A stretch of 64,000 nt of DNA from Diprion similis (lineage: Eukaryota > Arthropoda > Insecta > Hymenoptera > Diprionidae), in the NCBI RefSeq assembly GCF_021155765.1, contig NC_060108.1:21415025-21479024 (forward strand), read 5' to 3'. This document shows, one piece after another, positions 1 through 12,500 of the stretch. A program made the translations under genes and the position numbers. How positions within the stretch are numbered: position 1 is the first letter of the stretch; every line of letters begins with the position of its first letter. Under the pieces are notes generated by a model. That model ran no database searches. It was not told the origin of the DNA and saw nothing but the letters and a program-made list of their open reading frames with translations.

Positions 1-3000
1 CGTAATTTTGCGAGAGAAATCGATTAAGCGCAGTCCCAATACGCTGCGAGCGATAGCTGAAAAGTTACGGCCGAAAAACTCATGATTTTCATCGTCATTT
101 CTCTGCTGCTGGTCCTACGCTGTTTTTGATGTGTTTTCTGAGTTCCTGGTGGTCCAATTACTCTAGAGATGGTCATACAAATGGATTCCGAGACGAAAAA
201 TTTTCGGCTTCGAAAATGGCCAAAAAAGTAAGGCTAACCCCTTTGGATTTTTGGCGAAAATTTCGACGAGTTTGAAAAAAGCTGCAATCAATTTTCGCAT
301 GCCCTATTCCGACGTAATTTTGCGAGAGAAATCGATTGAGCGCAGTCCCAATACGCTGCGAGCGATAGCTGAAAAGTTACGGTCGAAAAACTCATGATTT
401 TCATCGTCATTTCTCAGCTGCTGGTCCTACGCTGTTTTTGATGTGTTTTCTGAGTTCCTGGTGGTCCAATTACTCTAGAGATGGTTATGTAAATCGATTC
501 CGAGACGAAAAATTTTCGGCTTCGAAAATGGCCAAAAAAGTAAGGCTAACCCCTTTGGATTTTTGGCGAAAATTTCGACAACTTTGAAAAAAGCTGCAAT
601 CAATTTTCGCATGCCCCATGCCGACGTAATTTTGCGAGAGAAATCGATTGAGCGTAGTCCCAATACGCTGCGAGCGATAGCTGAAAAGTTACGGCCGAAA
701 AACTCATGATTTCCATCGTCATTTCTCTGCTGCTGGTCCTACGCTGTTTTTGATGTGTTTTCTGAGTTCCTGGTGGTCCAATTACTCTAGTGATGGTCAT
801 ACAAATCGATTCGGAGACGACAAATTTTCAGCTCCGAAAATGGCCAAAAAAGTAAGGCTAACCCCTTTGGATTTTTGGCGAAAATTTCGACGACTTTGAA
901 AAAAGCTGCAATCAATTTTCGCATGCCCTATTCCGACGTAATTTTGCGAGAGAAATCGATTGAGCGCAGTCCCAATACGCTGCGAGCGATAGCTGAAGAG
1001 TTACGGCCGAAAAACTCATGATTTTCATCGTCATTTCTCTGCTGCTGGTCCTACGCTGTTTTTGATGTGTTTTCTGAGTTCCTGGTGGTCCAATTACTCT
1101 AGTGATGGTCATACAAATCGATTCGGAGACGACAAATTTTCGGCTCTGACAATGGCCGAAAAAGTAAGGCTAACCCCTTTGGATTTTTGGCGAAAATTTC
1201 GACGACTTTGAAAAAAGCTGCAATCAATTTTCGCATGCCCTATTCCGACGTAATTTTGCGAGAGAAATCGATTGAGCGCAGTCCCAATACGCTGCGAGCG
1301 ATAGCTGAAAAGTTACGGCCGAAAAACTCATGATTTTCATCGTCATTTCTCTGCTGCTGGTCCTACGCTGTTTTTGATGTGTTTTCTGAGTTCCTGGCGG
1401 TCCAATTACTCTAGTGATGGTCATACAAATCGATTCGGAGACGACAAATTTTCGGCTCCGAAAATGGCCAAAAAAGTAAGGCTAACCCCTTTGGATTTTT
1501 GGCGAAAATTTCGACGAGTTTGAAAAAAGCTGCAATTAATTTTCGCATGCCCTATTCCGACGTAATTTTGCGAGAGAAATCGATTAAGCGCAGTCCCAAT
1601 ACGCTGCGAGCGATAGCTGAAAAGTTACGGCCGAAAAACTCATGATTTCCATCGTCATTTCTCTGCTGCTGGTCCTACGCTGTTTTTGATGTGTTTTCTG
1701 AGTTCCTGGTGGTCCAATTACTCTAGTGATGGTCATACAAATCGATTCGGAGACGACAAATTTTCGGCTCCGAAAATGGCCAAAAAAGTAAGGCTAACCC
1801 CTTTGGATTTTTGGCGAAAATTTCGACGACTTTGAAAAAAGCTGCAATCAATTTTCGCATGCCCTATTCCGACGTAATTTTGCGAGAGAAATCGATTAAG
1901 CGCAGTCCCAATACGCTGCGAGCGATAGCTGAAAAGTTACGGCCGAAAAACTCATGATTTTCATCGTCATTTCTCTGCTGCTGGTCCTACGCTGTTTTTG
2001 ATGTGTTTTCTGAGTTCCTGGTGGTCCAATTACTCTAGAGATGGTCATACAAATCGATTCCGAGACGAAAAATTTTTGGCTTCGAAAATAGCCAAAAAAG
2101 TAAGGCTAACCCCTTTGGATTTTTGGCGAAAATTTCGACGAGTTTGAAAAAAGCTGCAATCAATTTTCGCATGCCCTATTTCGACGTAATTTTGCGAGAG
2201 AAATCGATTAAGCGCAGTCCCAATACGCTGCGAGCGATAGCTGAAAAGTTACGGCCGAAAAACTCATGATTTTCATCGTCATTTCTCTGCTGCTGGTCCT
2301 ACGCTGTTTCTGATGTGTTTTCTGAGTTCCTGGTGGTCCAATTACTCTAGAGATGGTCATACAAATCGATTCCGAGACGAAAAATTTTCGGCTTCGAAAA
2401 TGGCCAAAAAAGTAAGGCTAACCCCTTTGGATTTTTGGTGAATATTTCGACGAGTTTGAAAAAAGCTGCAATCAATTTTCGCATGCGCTATTCCGACGTA
2501 ATTTTGCGAGAGAAATCGATTGAGCGCAGTCCCAATACGCTGCGAGCGATAGCTGAAAAGTTACGGCCGAAAAACTCATGATTTTCATCGTCATTTCTCT
2601 GCTGCTGGTCCTACGCTGTTTTTGATGTGTTTTCTGAGTTCCTGGTGGTCCAATTACTCTAGTGATGGTCATACAAATCGATTCGGAGACGACAAATTTT
2701 CGGCTCCGAAAATGGCCAAAAAAGTAAGGCTAACCCCTTTGGATTTTTGGCGAAAATTTCGACGAGTTTGAAAAAAGCTGCAATCAATTTTCGCATGCCC
2801 TATTCCGACGTAATTTTGCGAGAGAAATCGATTAAGCGCAGTCTCAATACGCTGCGAGCGATAGCTGAAAAGTTACGGCCGAAAAACTCATGATTTCCAT
2901 CGTCATTTGTCTGCTGCTGGTCCTACGCTGTTTTTGATGTGTTTTCTGAGTTCCTGGTGGTCTAATTACTCTAGTGATGGTCATACAAATCGATTCGGAG

Positions 3001-6000
3001 ACGACAAATTTTCGGCTCCGAAAATGGCCAAAAAAGTAAGGCTAACCCCTTTGGATTTTTCGCGAAAATTTCGACGACTTTGAAAAAAGCTGCAATCAAT
3101 TTTCGCATGCCCTATTCCGACGTAATTTTGCGAGAGAAATCGATTCAGCGCAGTCCCAATACGCTGCGAGCGATAGCTGAAAAGTTACGGCCGAAAAACT
3201 CATGATTTTCATCGTCATTTCTCTGCTGCTGGTCCTACGCTGTTTTTGATGTGTTTTCTGAGTTCCTGGTGGTCCAATTACTCTAGAGATGGTCATACAA
3301 ATCGATTCCGAGACGAAAAATTTTCGGCTTCGAAAATGGCCAAAAAAGTAAGGCTAACCCCTTTGGATTTTTGGCGAAAATTTCGACAAGTTTGAAAAAA
3401 GCTGCAATCAATTTCCGCATGCCCTATTCCGACGTAATTTTGCGAGAGAAATCGATTGAGCGCAGTCCCAATACGCTGCGAGCGATAGCTGAAAAGTTAC
3501 GGCCGAAAAACTCATGATTTTCATCGTCATTTCTCTGCTGCTGGTCCTACGCTGTTTTTGATGTGTTTTCTGAGTTCCTGGTGGTCCAATTACTCTAGTG
3601 ATGGTCATACAAATCGATTCGGAGACGACAAATTTTCGGCTCCGAAAATGGCCAAAAAAGTAAGGCTAACCCCTTTGGATTTTTGGCGAAAATTTCGACG
3701 ACTTTGAAAAAAGCTGCAATCAATTTTCGCATGCCCTATTCCGACGTAATTTTGCGAGAGAAATCGATTAAGCGCAGTCCCAATACGCTGCGAGCGATAG
3801 CTGAAAAGTTACGGCCGAAAAACTCATGATTTTCATCGTCATTTCTCTGCTGCTGGTCCTACGCTGTTTTTGATGTGTTTTCTGAGTTCCTGGTGGTCCA
3901 ATTACTCTAGAGATGGTCATACAAATGGATTCCGAGACGAAAAATTTTCGGCTTCGAAAATGGCCAAAAAAGTAAGGCTAACCCCTTTGGATTTTTGGCG
4001 AAAATTTCGACGAGTTTGAAAAAAGCTGCAATCAATTTTCGCATGCCCTATTCCGACGTAATTTTGCGAGAGAAATCGATTGAGCGCAGTCCCAATACGC
4101 TGCGAGCGATAGCTGAAAAGTTACGGTCGAAAAACTCATGATTTTCATCGTCATTTCTCAGCTGCTGGTCCTACGCTGTTTTTGATGTGTTTTCTGAGTT
4201 CCTGGTGGTCCAATTACTCTAGAGATGGTTATGTAAATCGATTCCGAGACGAAAAATTTTCGGCTTCGAAAATGGCCAAAAAAGTAAGGCTAACCCCTTT
4301 GGATTTTTGGCGAAAATTTCGACAACTTTGAAAAAAGCTGCAATCAATTTTCGCATGCCCCATGCCGACGTAATTTTGCGAGAGAAATCGATTGAGCGTA
4401 GTCCCAATACGCTGCGAGCGATAGCTGAAAAGTTACGGCCGAAAAACTCATGATTTCCATCGTCATTTCTCTGCTGCTGGTCCTACGCTGTTTTTGATGT
4501 GTTTTCTGAGTTCCTGGTGGTCCAATTACTCTAGTGATGGTCATACAAATCGATTCGGAGACGACAAATTTTCAGCTCCGAAAATGGCCAAAAAAGTAAG
4601 GCTAACCCCTTTGGATTTTTGGCGAAAATTTCGACGACTTTGAAAAAAGCTGCAATCAATTTTCGCATGCCCTATTCCGACGTAATTTTGCGAGAGAAAT
4701 CGATTGAGCGCAGTCCCAATACGCTGCGAGCGATAGCTGAAGAGTTACGGCCGAAAAACTCATGATTTTCATCGTCATTTCTCTGCTGCTGGTCCTACGC
4801 TGTTTTTGATGTGTTTTCTGAGTTCCTGGTGGTCCAATTACTCTAGTGATGGTCATACAAATCGATTCGGAGACGACAAATTTTCGGCTCTGACAATGGC
4901 CGAAAAAGTAAGGCTAACCCCTTTGGATTTTTGGCGAAAATTTCGACGACTTTGAAAAAAGCTGCAATCAATTTTCGCATGCCCTATTCCGACGTAATTT
5001 TGCGAGAGAAATCGATTGAGCGCAGTCCCAATACGCTGCGAGCGATAGCTGAAAAGTTACGGCCGAAAAACTCATGATTTTCATCGTCATTTCTCTGCTG
5101 CTGGTCCTACGCTGTTTTTGATGTGTTTTCTGAGTTCCTGGCGGTCCAATTACTCTAGTGATGGTCATACAAATCGATTCGGAGACGACAAATTTTCGGC
5201 TCCGAAAATGGCCAAAAAAGTAAGGCTAACCCCTTTGGATTTTTGGCGAAAATTTCGACGAGTTTGAAAAAAGCTGCAATTAATTTTCGCATGCCCTATT
5301 CCGACGTAATTTTGCGAGAGAAATCGATTAAGCGCAGTCCCAATACGCTGCGAGCGATAGCTGAAAAGTTACGGCCGAAAAACTCATGATTTCCATCGTC
5401 ATTTCTCTGCTGCTGGTCCTACGCTGTTTTTGATGTGTTTTCTGAGTTCCTGGTGGTCCAATTACTCTAGTGATGGTCATACAAATCGATTCGGAGACGA
5501 CAAATTTTCGGCTCCGAAAATGGCCAAAAAAGTAAGGCTAACCCCTTTGGATTTTTGGCGAAAATTTCGACGACTTTGAAAAAAGCTGCAATCAATTTTC
5601 GCATGCCCTATTCCGACGTAATTTTGCGAGAGAAATCGATTAAGCGCAGTCCCAATACGCTGCGAGCGATAGCTGAAAAGTTACGGCCGAAAAACTCATG
5701 ATTTTCATCGTCATTTCTCTGCTGCTGGTCCTACGCTGTTTTTGATGTGTTTTCTGAGTTCCTGGTGGTCCAATTACTCTAGAGATGGTCATACAAATCG
5801 ATTCCGAGACGAAAAATTTTTGGCTTCGAAAATAGCCAAAAAAGTAAGGCTAACCCCTTTGGATTTTTGGCGAAAATTTCGACGAGTTTGAAAAAAGCTG
5901 CAATCAATTTTCGCATGCCCTATTTCGACGTAATTTTGCGAGAGAAATCGATTAAGCGCAGTCCCAATACGCTGCGAGCGATAGCTGAAAAGTTACGGCC

Positions 6001-6509
6001 GAAAAACTCATGATTTTCATCGTCATTTCTCTGCTGCTGGTCCTACGCTGTTTCTGATGTGTTTTCTGAGTTCCTGGTGGTCCAATTACTCTAGAGATGG
6101 TCATACAAATCGATTCCGAGACGAAAAATTTTCGGCTTCGAAAATGGCCAAAAAAGTAAGGCTAACCCCTTTGGATTTTTGGTGAATATTTCGACGAGTT
6201 TGAAAAAAGCTGCAATCAATTTTCGCATGCGCTATTCCGACGTAATTTTGCGAGAGAAATCGATTGAGCGCAGTCCCAATACGCTGCGAGCGATAGCTGA
6301 AAAGTTACGGCCGAAAAACTCATGATTTTCATCGTCATTTCTCTGCTGCTGGTCCTACGCTGTTTTTGATGTGTTTTCTGAGTTCCTGGTGGTCCAATTA
6401 CTCTAGTGATGGTCATACAAATCGATTCGGAGACGACAAATTTTCGGCTCCGAAAATGGCCAAAAAAGTAAGGCTAACCCCTTTGGATTTTTGGCGAAAA
6501 TTTCGACGA
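1..6509. repeat. Higher-order repeat: 12-monomer (3,744 bp) duplication
   Basis: Bases 1-2765 match 3745-6509, an offset of 3,744 bp or 12 monomers. Diagnostic variants are shared at the same offset, such as the atggttatgtaaatcg variant at 481 and 4225, the ctctgacaatggccg variant at 1144 and 4888, and the tttttggcttcgaaaatagc variant at about 2072 and 5816. The match stops at 2766 versus 6510 (g versus c). The first copy runs off the left edge, so more copies may lie outside. Confidence 0.9.
1448..1465. repeat. Short inverted repeat (dyad) inside the satellite monomer; example copy
   Basis: ATTTTCGG, a CT spacer, then CCGAAAAT form a perfect 8-bp-arm inverted repeat at about monomer position 200-217. 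Monomers of the other main haplotype read ATTTTCG-GCTT-CGAAAAT, which keeps a 7-bp-arm dyad with a different centre. The site could be a protein-binding dyad or a small hairpin. It does not fit the CENP-B box pattern as I know it. Confidence 0.6.
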
Positions 6510-9500
6510 CTTTGAAAAAAGCTGCAATCAATTTTCGCATGCCCTATTCCGACGTAATTTTGCGAGAGAAATCGATTGAGCGCAGTCCCAATACGCTGCG
6601 AGCGATAGCTGAAAAGTTACGGCCGAAAAACTCATGATTTTCATCGTCATTTCTCAGCTGCTGGTCCTACGCTGTTTTTGATGTGTTTTCTGAGTTCCTG
6701 GTGGTCCAATTACTCTAGAGATGGTCATACAAATCGATTCCGAGACGAAAAATTTTCGGCTTCGAAAATGTCCAAAAAAGTAAGGCTAACCCCTTTGGAT
6801 TTTTGGCGAAAATTTCGACGAGTTTGAAAAAAGCTGCAATCAATTTTCTCATGCCCTATTCCGACGTAATTTTGCGAGAGAAATCGATTGAGCGCAGTCC
6901 CAATACGCTGCGAGCGATCGCTGAAAAGTTACGGCCGAAAAACTCATGATTTTCATCGTCATTTCTCTGCTGCTGGTCCTACGCTGTTTTTGATGTGTTT
7001 TCTGAGTTCCTGGTGGTCCAATTACTCTAGAGATGGTCATACAAATCGATTCCGAGACGAAAAATTTTCGGCTTCGAAAATGGCCAAAAAAGTAAGGCTA
7101 ACCCCTTTGGATTTTTGGCGAAAATTTCGACGAGTTTGAAAAAAGCTGCAATCAATTTTCGCATGCCCTATTCCGACGTAATTTTGCGAGAGAAATCGAT
7201 TGAGCGTAGTCCCAATACGCTGCGAGCGATAGCTGAAAAGTTACGGCCGAAAAACTCATGATTTTCATCGTCATTTCTCTGCTGCTGGTCCTACGCTGTT
7301 TTTGATATGTTTTCTGAGTTCCTAGTGGTCCAATTACTCTAGAGATGGTCATACAAAGCAATTCTAAGACGAAAAATTTTCGGCTCCGAAAATGGCCAAA
7401 AAAGTAAGGCTAACCCCTTTGGATTTTTGGCGAAAATTTCGACGAGTTTGAAAAAAGCTGCAATCAATTTTCGCATGCCCTATTCCGACGTAATTTTGCG
7501 AGAGAAATCGATTAAGCGCAGTCCCAATACGCTGCGAGCGATAGCTGAAAAGTTACGGCCGAAAAACTCATGATTTTCATCGTCATTTCTCTGCTGCTGG
7601 TCCTACGCTGTTTTTGATGTGTTTTCTGAGTTCCTGGTGGTCCAATTACTCTAGAGATGGTCATACAAATCGATTCCGAGACGAAAAATTTTCGGCTTCG
7701 AAGATGTCCAAAAAAGTAAGGCTAACCCCTTTGGATTTTTGGCGAAAATTTCGACGAGTTTGAAAAAAGCTGCAATCAATTTTCTCATGCCCTATTCCGA
7801 CGTAATTTTGCGAGAGAAATCGATTGAGCGCAGTCCCAATACGCTGCGAGCGATCGCTGAAAAGTTACGGCCGAAAAACTCATGATTTTCATCGTCATTT
7901 CTCTGCTGCTGGTCCTACGCTGTTTTTGATGTGTTTTCTGAGTTCCTGGTGGTCCAATTACTCTAGAGATGGTCATACAAATCGATTCCGAGACGAAAAA
8001 TTTTCGGCTTCGAAAATGGCCAAAAAAGTAAGGCTAACCCCTTTGGATTTTTGGCGAAAATTTCGACGAGTTTGAAAAAAGCTGCAATCAATTTTCGCAT
8101 GCCCTATTCCGACGTAATTTTGCGAGAGAAATCGATTGAGCGTAGTCCCAATACGCTGCGAGCGATAGCTGAAAAGTTACGGCCGAAAAACTCATGATTT
8201 TCATCGTCATTTCTCTGCTGCTGGTCCTACGCTGTTTTTGATATGTTTTCTGAGTTCCTCGTGGTCCAATTACTCTAGAGATGGTCATACAAAGCAATTC
8301 TAAGACGAAAAATTTTCGGCTCCGAAAATGGCCAAAAAAGTAAGGCTAACCCCTTTGGATTTTTGGCGAAAATTTCGACGAGTTTGAAAAAAGCTGCAAT
8401 CAATTTTCGCATGCCCTATTCCGACGTAATTTTGCGAGAGAAATCGATTAAGCGCAGTCCCAATACGCTGCGAGCGATAGCTGAAAAGTTACGGCCGAAA
8501 AACTCATGATTTTCATCGTCATTTCTCTGCTGCTGGTCCTACGCTGTTTTTGATGTGTTTTCTGAGTTCCTGGTGGTCCAATTACTCTAGAGATGGTCAT
8601 ACAAATCGATTCCGGGACGAAAAACTTTCGGCTTCGAAAATGGCCAAAAAAGTAAGGCTAACCCCTTTGGATTTTTGGCGAAAATTTCGACGAGTTTGAA
8701 AAAAGCTGCAATCAATTTTCGCATGCCCTAATCCGACGTAATTTTGCGAGAGAAATCGATTGAGCGTAGTCCCAATACGCTGCGAGCGATAGCTGAAAAG
8801 TTACGGCCGAAAAACTCATGATTTTCATCGTCATTTCTCTGCTGCTGGTCCTACGCTGTTTTTGATGTGTTTTCTGAGTTCCTGGTGGTCCAATTACTCT
8901 AGAGATGGTCATACAAATCGATTCCGGGACGAAAAACTTTCGGCTTCGAAAATGGCCAAAAAAGTAAGGCTAACCCCTTTGGATTTTTGGCGAAAATTTC
9001 GACGAGTTTGAAAAAAGCTGCAATCAATTTTCGCATGCCTTAATCCGACGTAATTTTGCGAGAGAAATCGATTGAGCGTAGTCCCAATACGCTGCGAGCG
9101 ATAGCTGAAAAGTTACGGTCGAAAAACTCATGATTTTCATCGTCATTTCTCTGCTGCTGGTCCTACGCTGTTTTTGATATGTTTTCTGAGTTCCTGGTGG
9201 TCCAATTACTCTAGTGATGGTCATACAAATCGATTCGGAGACGACAAATTTTCGGCTCCGAAAATGGCCAAAAAAGTAAGGCTAACCCCTTTGGATTTTT
9301 GGCGAAAATTTCGACGAGTTTGAAAAAAGCTGCAATCAATTTTCGCATGCCCTATTCCGACGTAATTTTGCGAGAGAAATCGATTAAGCGCAGTCCCAAT
9401 ACGCTGCGAGCGATAGCTGAAAAGTTACGGCCGAAAAACTCATGATTTTCATCGTCATTTCTCTGCTGCTGGTCCTACGCTGTTTCTGATGTGTTTTCTG

Positions 9501-12500
9501 AGTTCCTGGTGGTCCAATTACTCCAGAGATGGTCATACAAATCGATTCCGAGACGAAAAATTTTCAGCTTCGAAAATGGCCAAAAAAGTAAGGCTAACCC
9601 CTTTGGATTTTTGGTGAATATTTCGACGAGTTTGAAAAAAGCTGCAATCAATTTTCGCATGCCCTATTCCGACGTAATTTTGCGGGAGAAATCGATTGAG
9701 CGCAGTCCCAATACGCTGCGAGCGATAGCTGAAAAGTTACGGCCGAAAAACTCATGATTTTCATCGTCATTTCTCAGCTGCTGGTCCTACGCTGTTTTTG
9801 ATGTGTTTTTTGAGTTCCTGGTGGTCCAATTACTCTAGAGATGGTTATACAAATCGATTCCGAGACGAAAAATTTTCGGCTTCGAAAATGGCCAAAAAAG
9901 TAAGGCTAACCCCTTTGGATTTTTGGCGAAAATTTCGACGAGTTTGAAAAAAGCTGCAATCAATTTTCGCATGCCCTATTCCGACGTAATTTTGCGAGAG
10001 AAATCGATTGAGCGCAGTCCCAATACGCTGCGAGCGATAGCTGAAAAGTTACGGCCGAAAAACTCATGATTTTCATCGTCATTTCTCTGCTGCTGGTCCT
10101 ACGCTGTTTTTGATATGTTTTCTGAGTTCCTGGTGGTCCAATTACTCTAGTGATGGTCATACAAATCGATTCGGAGACGACAAATTTTCGGCTCCGAAAA
10201 TGGCCAAAAAAGTAAGGCTAACCCCTTTGGATTTTTGGCGAAAATTTCGACGAGTTTGAAAAAAGCTGCAATCAATTTTCGCATGCCCTATTCCGACGTA
10301 ATTTTGCGAGAGAAATCGATTAAGCGCAGTCCCAATACGCTGCGAGCGATAGCTGAAAAGTTACGGCCGAAAAACTCATGATTTTCATCGTCATTTCTCT
10401 GCTGCTGGTCCTACGCTGTTTCTGATGTGTTTTCTGAGTTCCTGGTGGTCCAATTACTCTAGAGATGGTCATACAAATCGATTCCGAGACGAAAAATTTT
10501 CAGCTTCGAAAATGGCCAAAAAAGTAAGGCTAACCCCTTTGGATTTTTGGTGAATATTTCGACGAGTTTGAAAAAAGCTGCAATCAATTTTCGCATGCCC
10601 TATTCCGACGTAATTTTGCGGGAGAAATCGATTGAGCGCAGTCCCAATACGCTGCGAGCGATAGCTGAAAAGTTACGGCCGAAAAACTCATGATTTTCAT
10701 CGTCATTTCTCAGCTGCTGGTCCTACGCTGTTTTTGATGTGTTTTTTGAGTTCCTGGTGGTCCAATTACTCTAGAGATGGTCATACAAATCGATTCCGAG
10801 ACGAAAAATTTTCGGCTTCGAAAATGGCCAAAAAAGTAAGGCTAACCCCTTTGGATTTTTGGCGAAAATTTCGACGAGTTTGAAAAAAGCTGCAATCAAT
10901 TTTCGCATGCCCTATTCCGACGTAATTTTGCGAGAGAAATCGATTAAGCGCAGTCCCAATACGCTGCGAGCGATAGCTGAAAAGTTACGGCCGAAAAACT
11001 CATGATTTTCATCGTCATTTCTCTGCTGCTGGTCCTACGCTGTTTTTGATGTGTTTTCTGAGTTCCTGGTGGTCCAATTACTCTAGTGATGGTCATACAA
11101 ATCGATTCGGAGACGACAAATTTTCGGCTCCGAAAATGGCCAAAAAAGTAAGGCTAACCCCTTTGGATTTTTGGCGAAAATTTCGACGACTTTGAAAAAA
11201 GCTGCAATCAATTTTCGCATGCCCTATTCCGACGTAATTTTGCGAGAGAAATCGATTGAGCGCAGTCCCAATACGCTGCGAGCGATAGCTGAAAAGTTAC
11301 GGCCGAAAAACTCATGATTTTCATCGTCATTTCTCTGCTGCTGGTCCTACGCTGTTTTTGATGTGTTTTCTGAGTTCCTGGTGGTCCAATTACTCTAGTG
11401 ATGGTCATACGAATCGATTCGGAGACGACAAATTTTCGGCTCCGAAAATGGCCGAAAAAGTAAGGCTAACCCCTTTGGATTTTTGGCGAAAATTTCGACG
11501 ACTTTGAAAAAAGCTGCAATCAATTTTCGCATGCCCTATTCCGACGTAATTTTGCGAGAGACATCGATTGAGCGCAGTCCCAATACGCTGCGAGCGATAG
11601 CTGAAAAGTTACGGCCGAAAAACTCATGATTTTCATCGTCATTTCTCAGCTGCTGGTCCTACGCTGTTTTTGATGTGTTTTCTGAGTTCCTGGTGGTCCA
11701 ATTACTCTAGAGATGGTCATACAAATCGATTCCGAGACGAAAAATTCTCGGCTTCGAAAATGTCCAAAAAAGTAAGGCTAACCCCTTTGGATTTTTGGCG
11801 AAAATTTCGACGAGTTTGAAAAAAGCTGCAATCAATTTTCGCATGCCCTATTCCGACGTAATTTTGCGAGAGAACTCGATTGAGCGCAGTCCCAATACGC
11901 TGCGAGCGATAGCTGAAAAGTTACGGCCGAAAAACTCATGATTTTCGTCGTCATTTCTCAGCTGCTGGTCTTACGCTGTTTTTGATGTGTTTTCTGAGTT
12001 CCTGGTGGTCCAATGACTCTAGAGATGGTCATACAAATCGATTCCGAGACGAAAAAATTTCGGCTTCGAAAATGGCCAAAAAAGTAAGGCTAACCCCTCT
12101 GGATTTTTGGCGAAAATTTCGACGAGTTTGAAAAAAGCTGCAATCAATTTTCGCATGCCCTATTTCGACGTAATTTTGCGAGAGAAATCGATTGAGCGCA
12201 GTCCCAACACGCTGCGAGCGATAGCTGAAAAGTTACGGCCGAAAAACTCATGATTTTCATCGTCATTTCTCTGCTGCTGGTCCTACGCTGTTTTTGATGT
12301 GTTTTCTGAGTTCCTGGTGGTCCAATTACTCTAGAGTTGGTCATACAAATCGATTCCGAGACGAAAAATTTTCGGCTTCGAAAATGGCCAATAAAGTAAG
12401 GCTAACCCCTTTGGATTTTTGGCGAAAATTTCGACGAGTTTGAAAAAAGCTGCAATCAATTTTCGCATGCCCTATTCCGACGTAATTTTGCGAGAGAAAT

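Noticed and set aside
1-312. Satellite monomer as an ancient dimer of about 156-bp halves
   Set aside because: Each half has AAATCGATT and a ggccgaaaa/ggccaaaa motif, but I could not align the rest convincingly.
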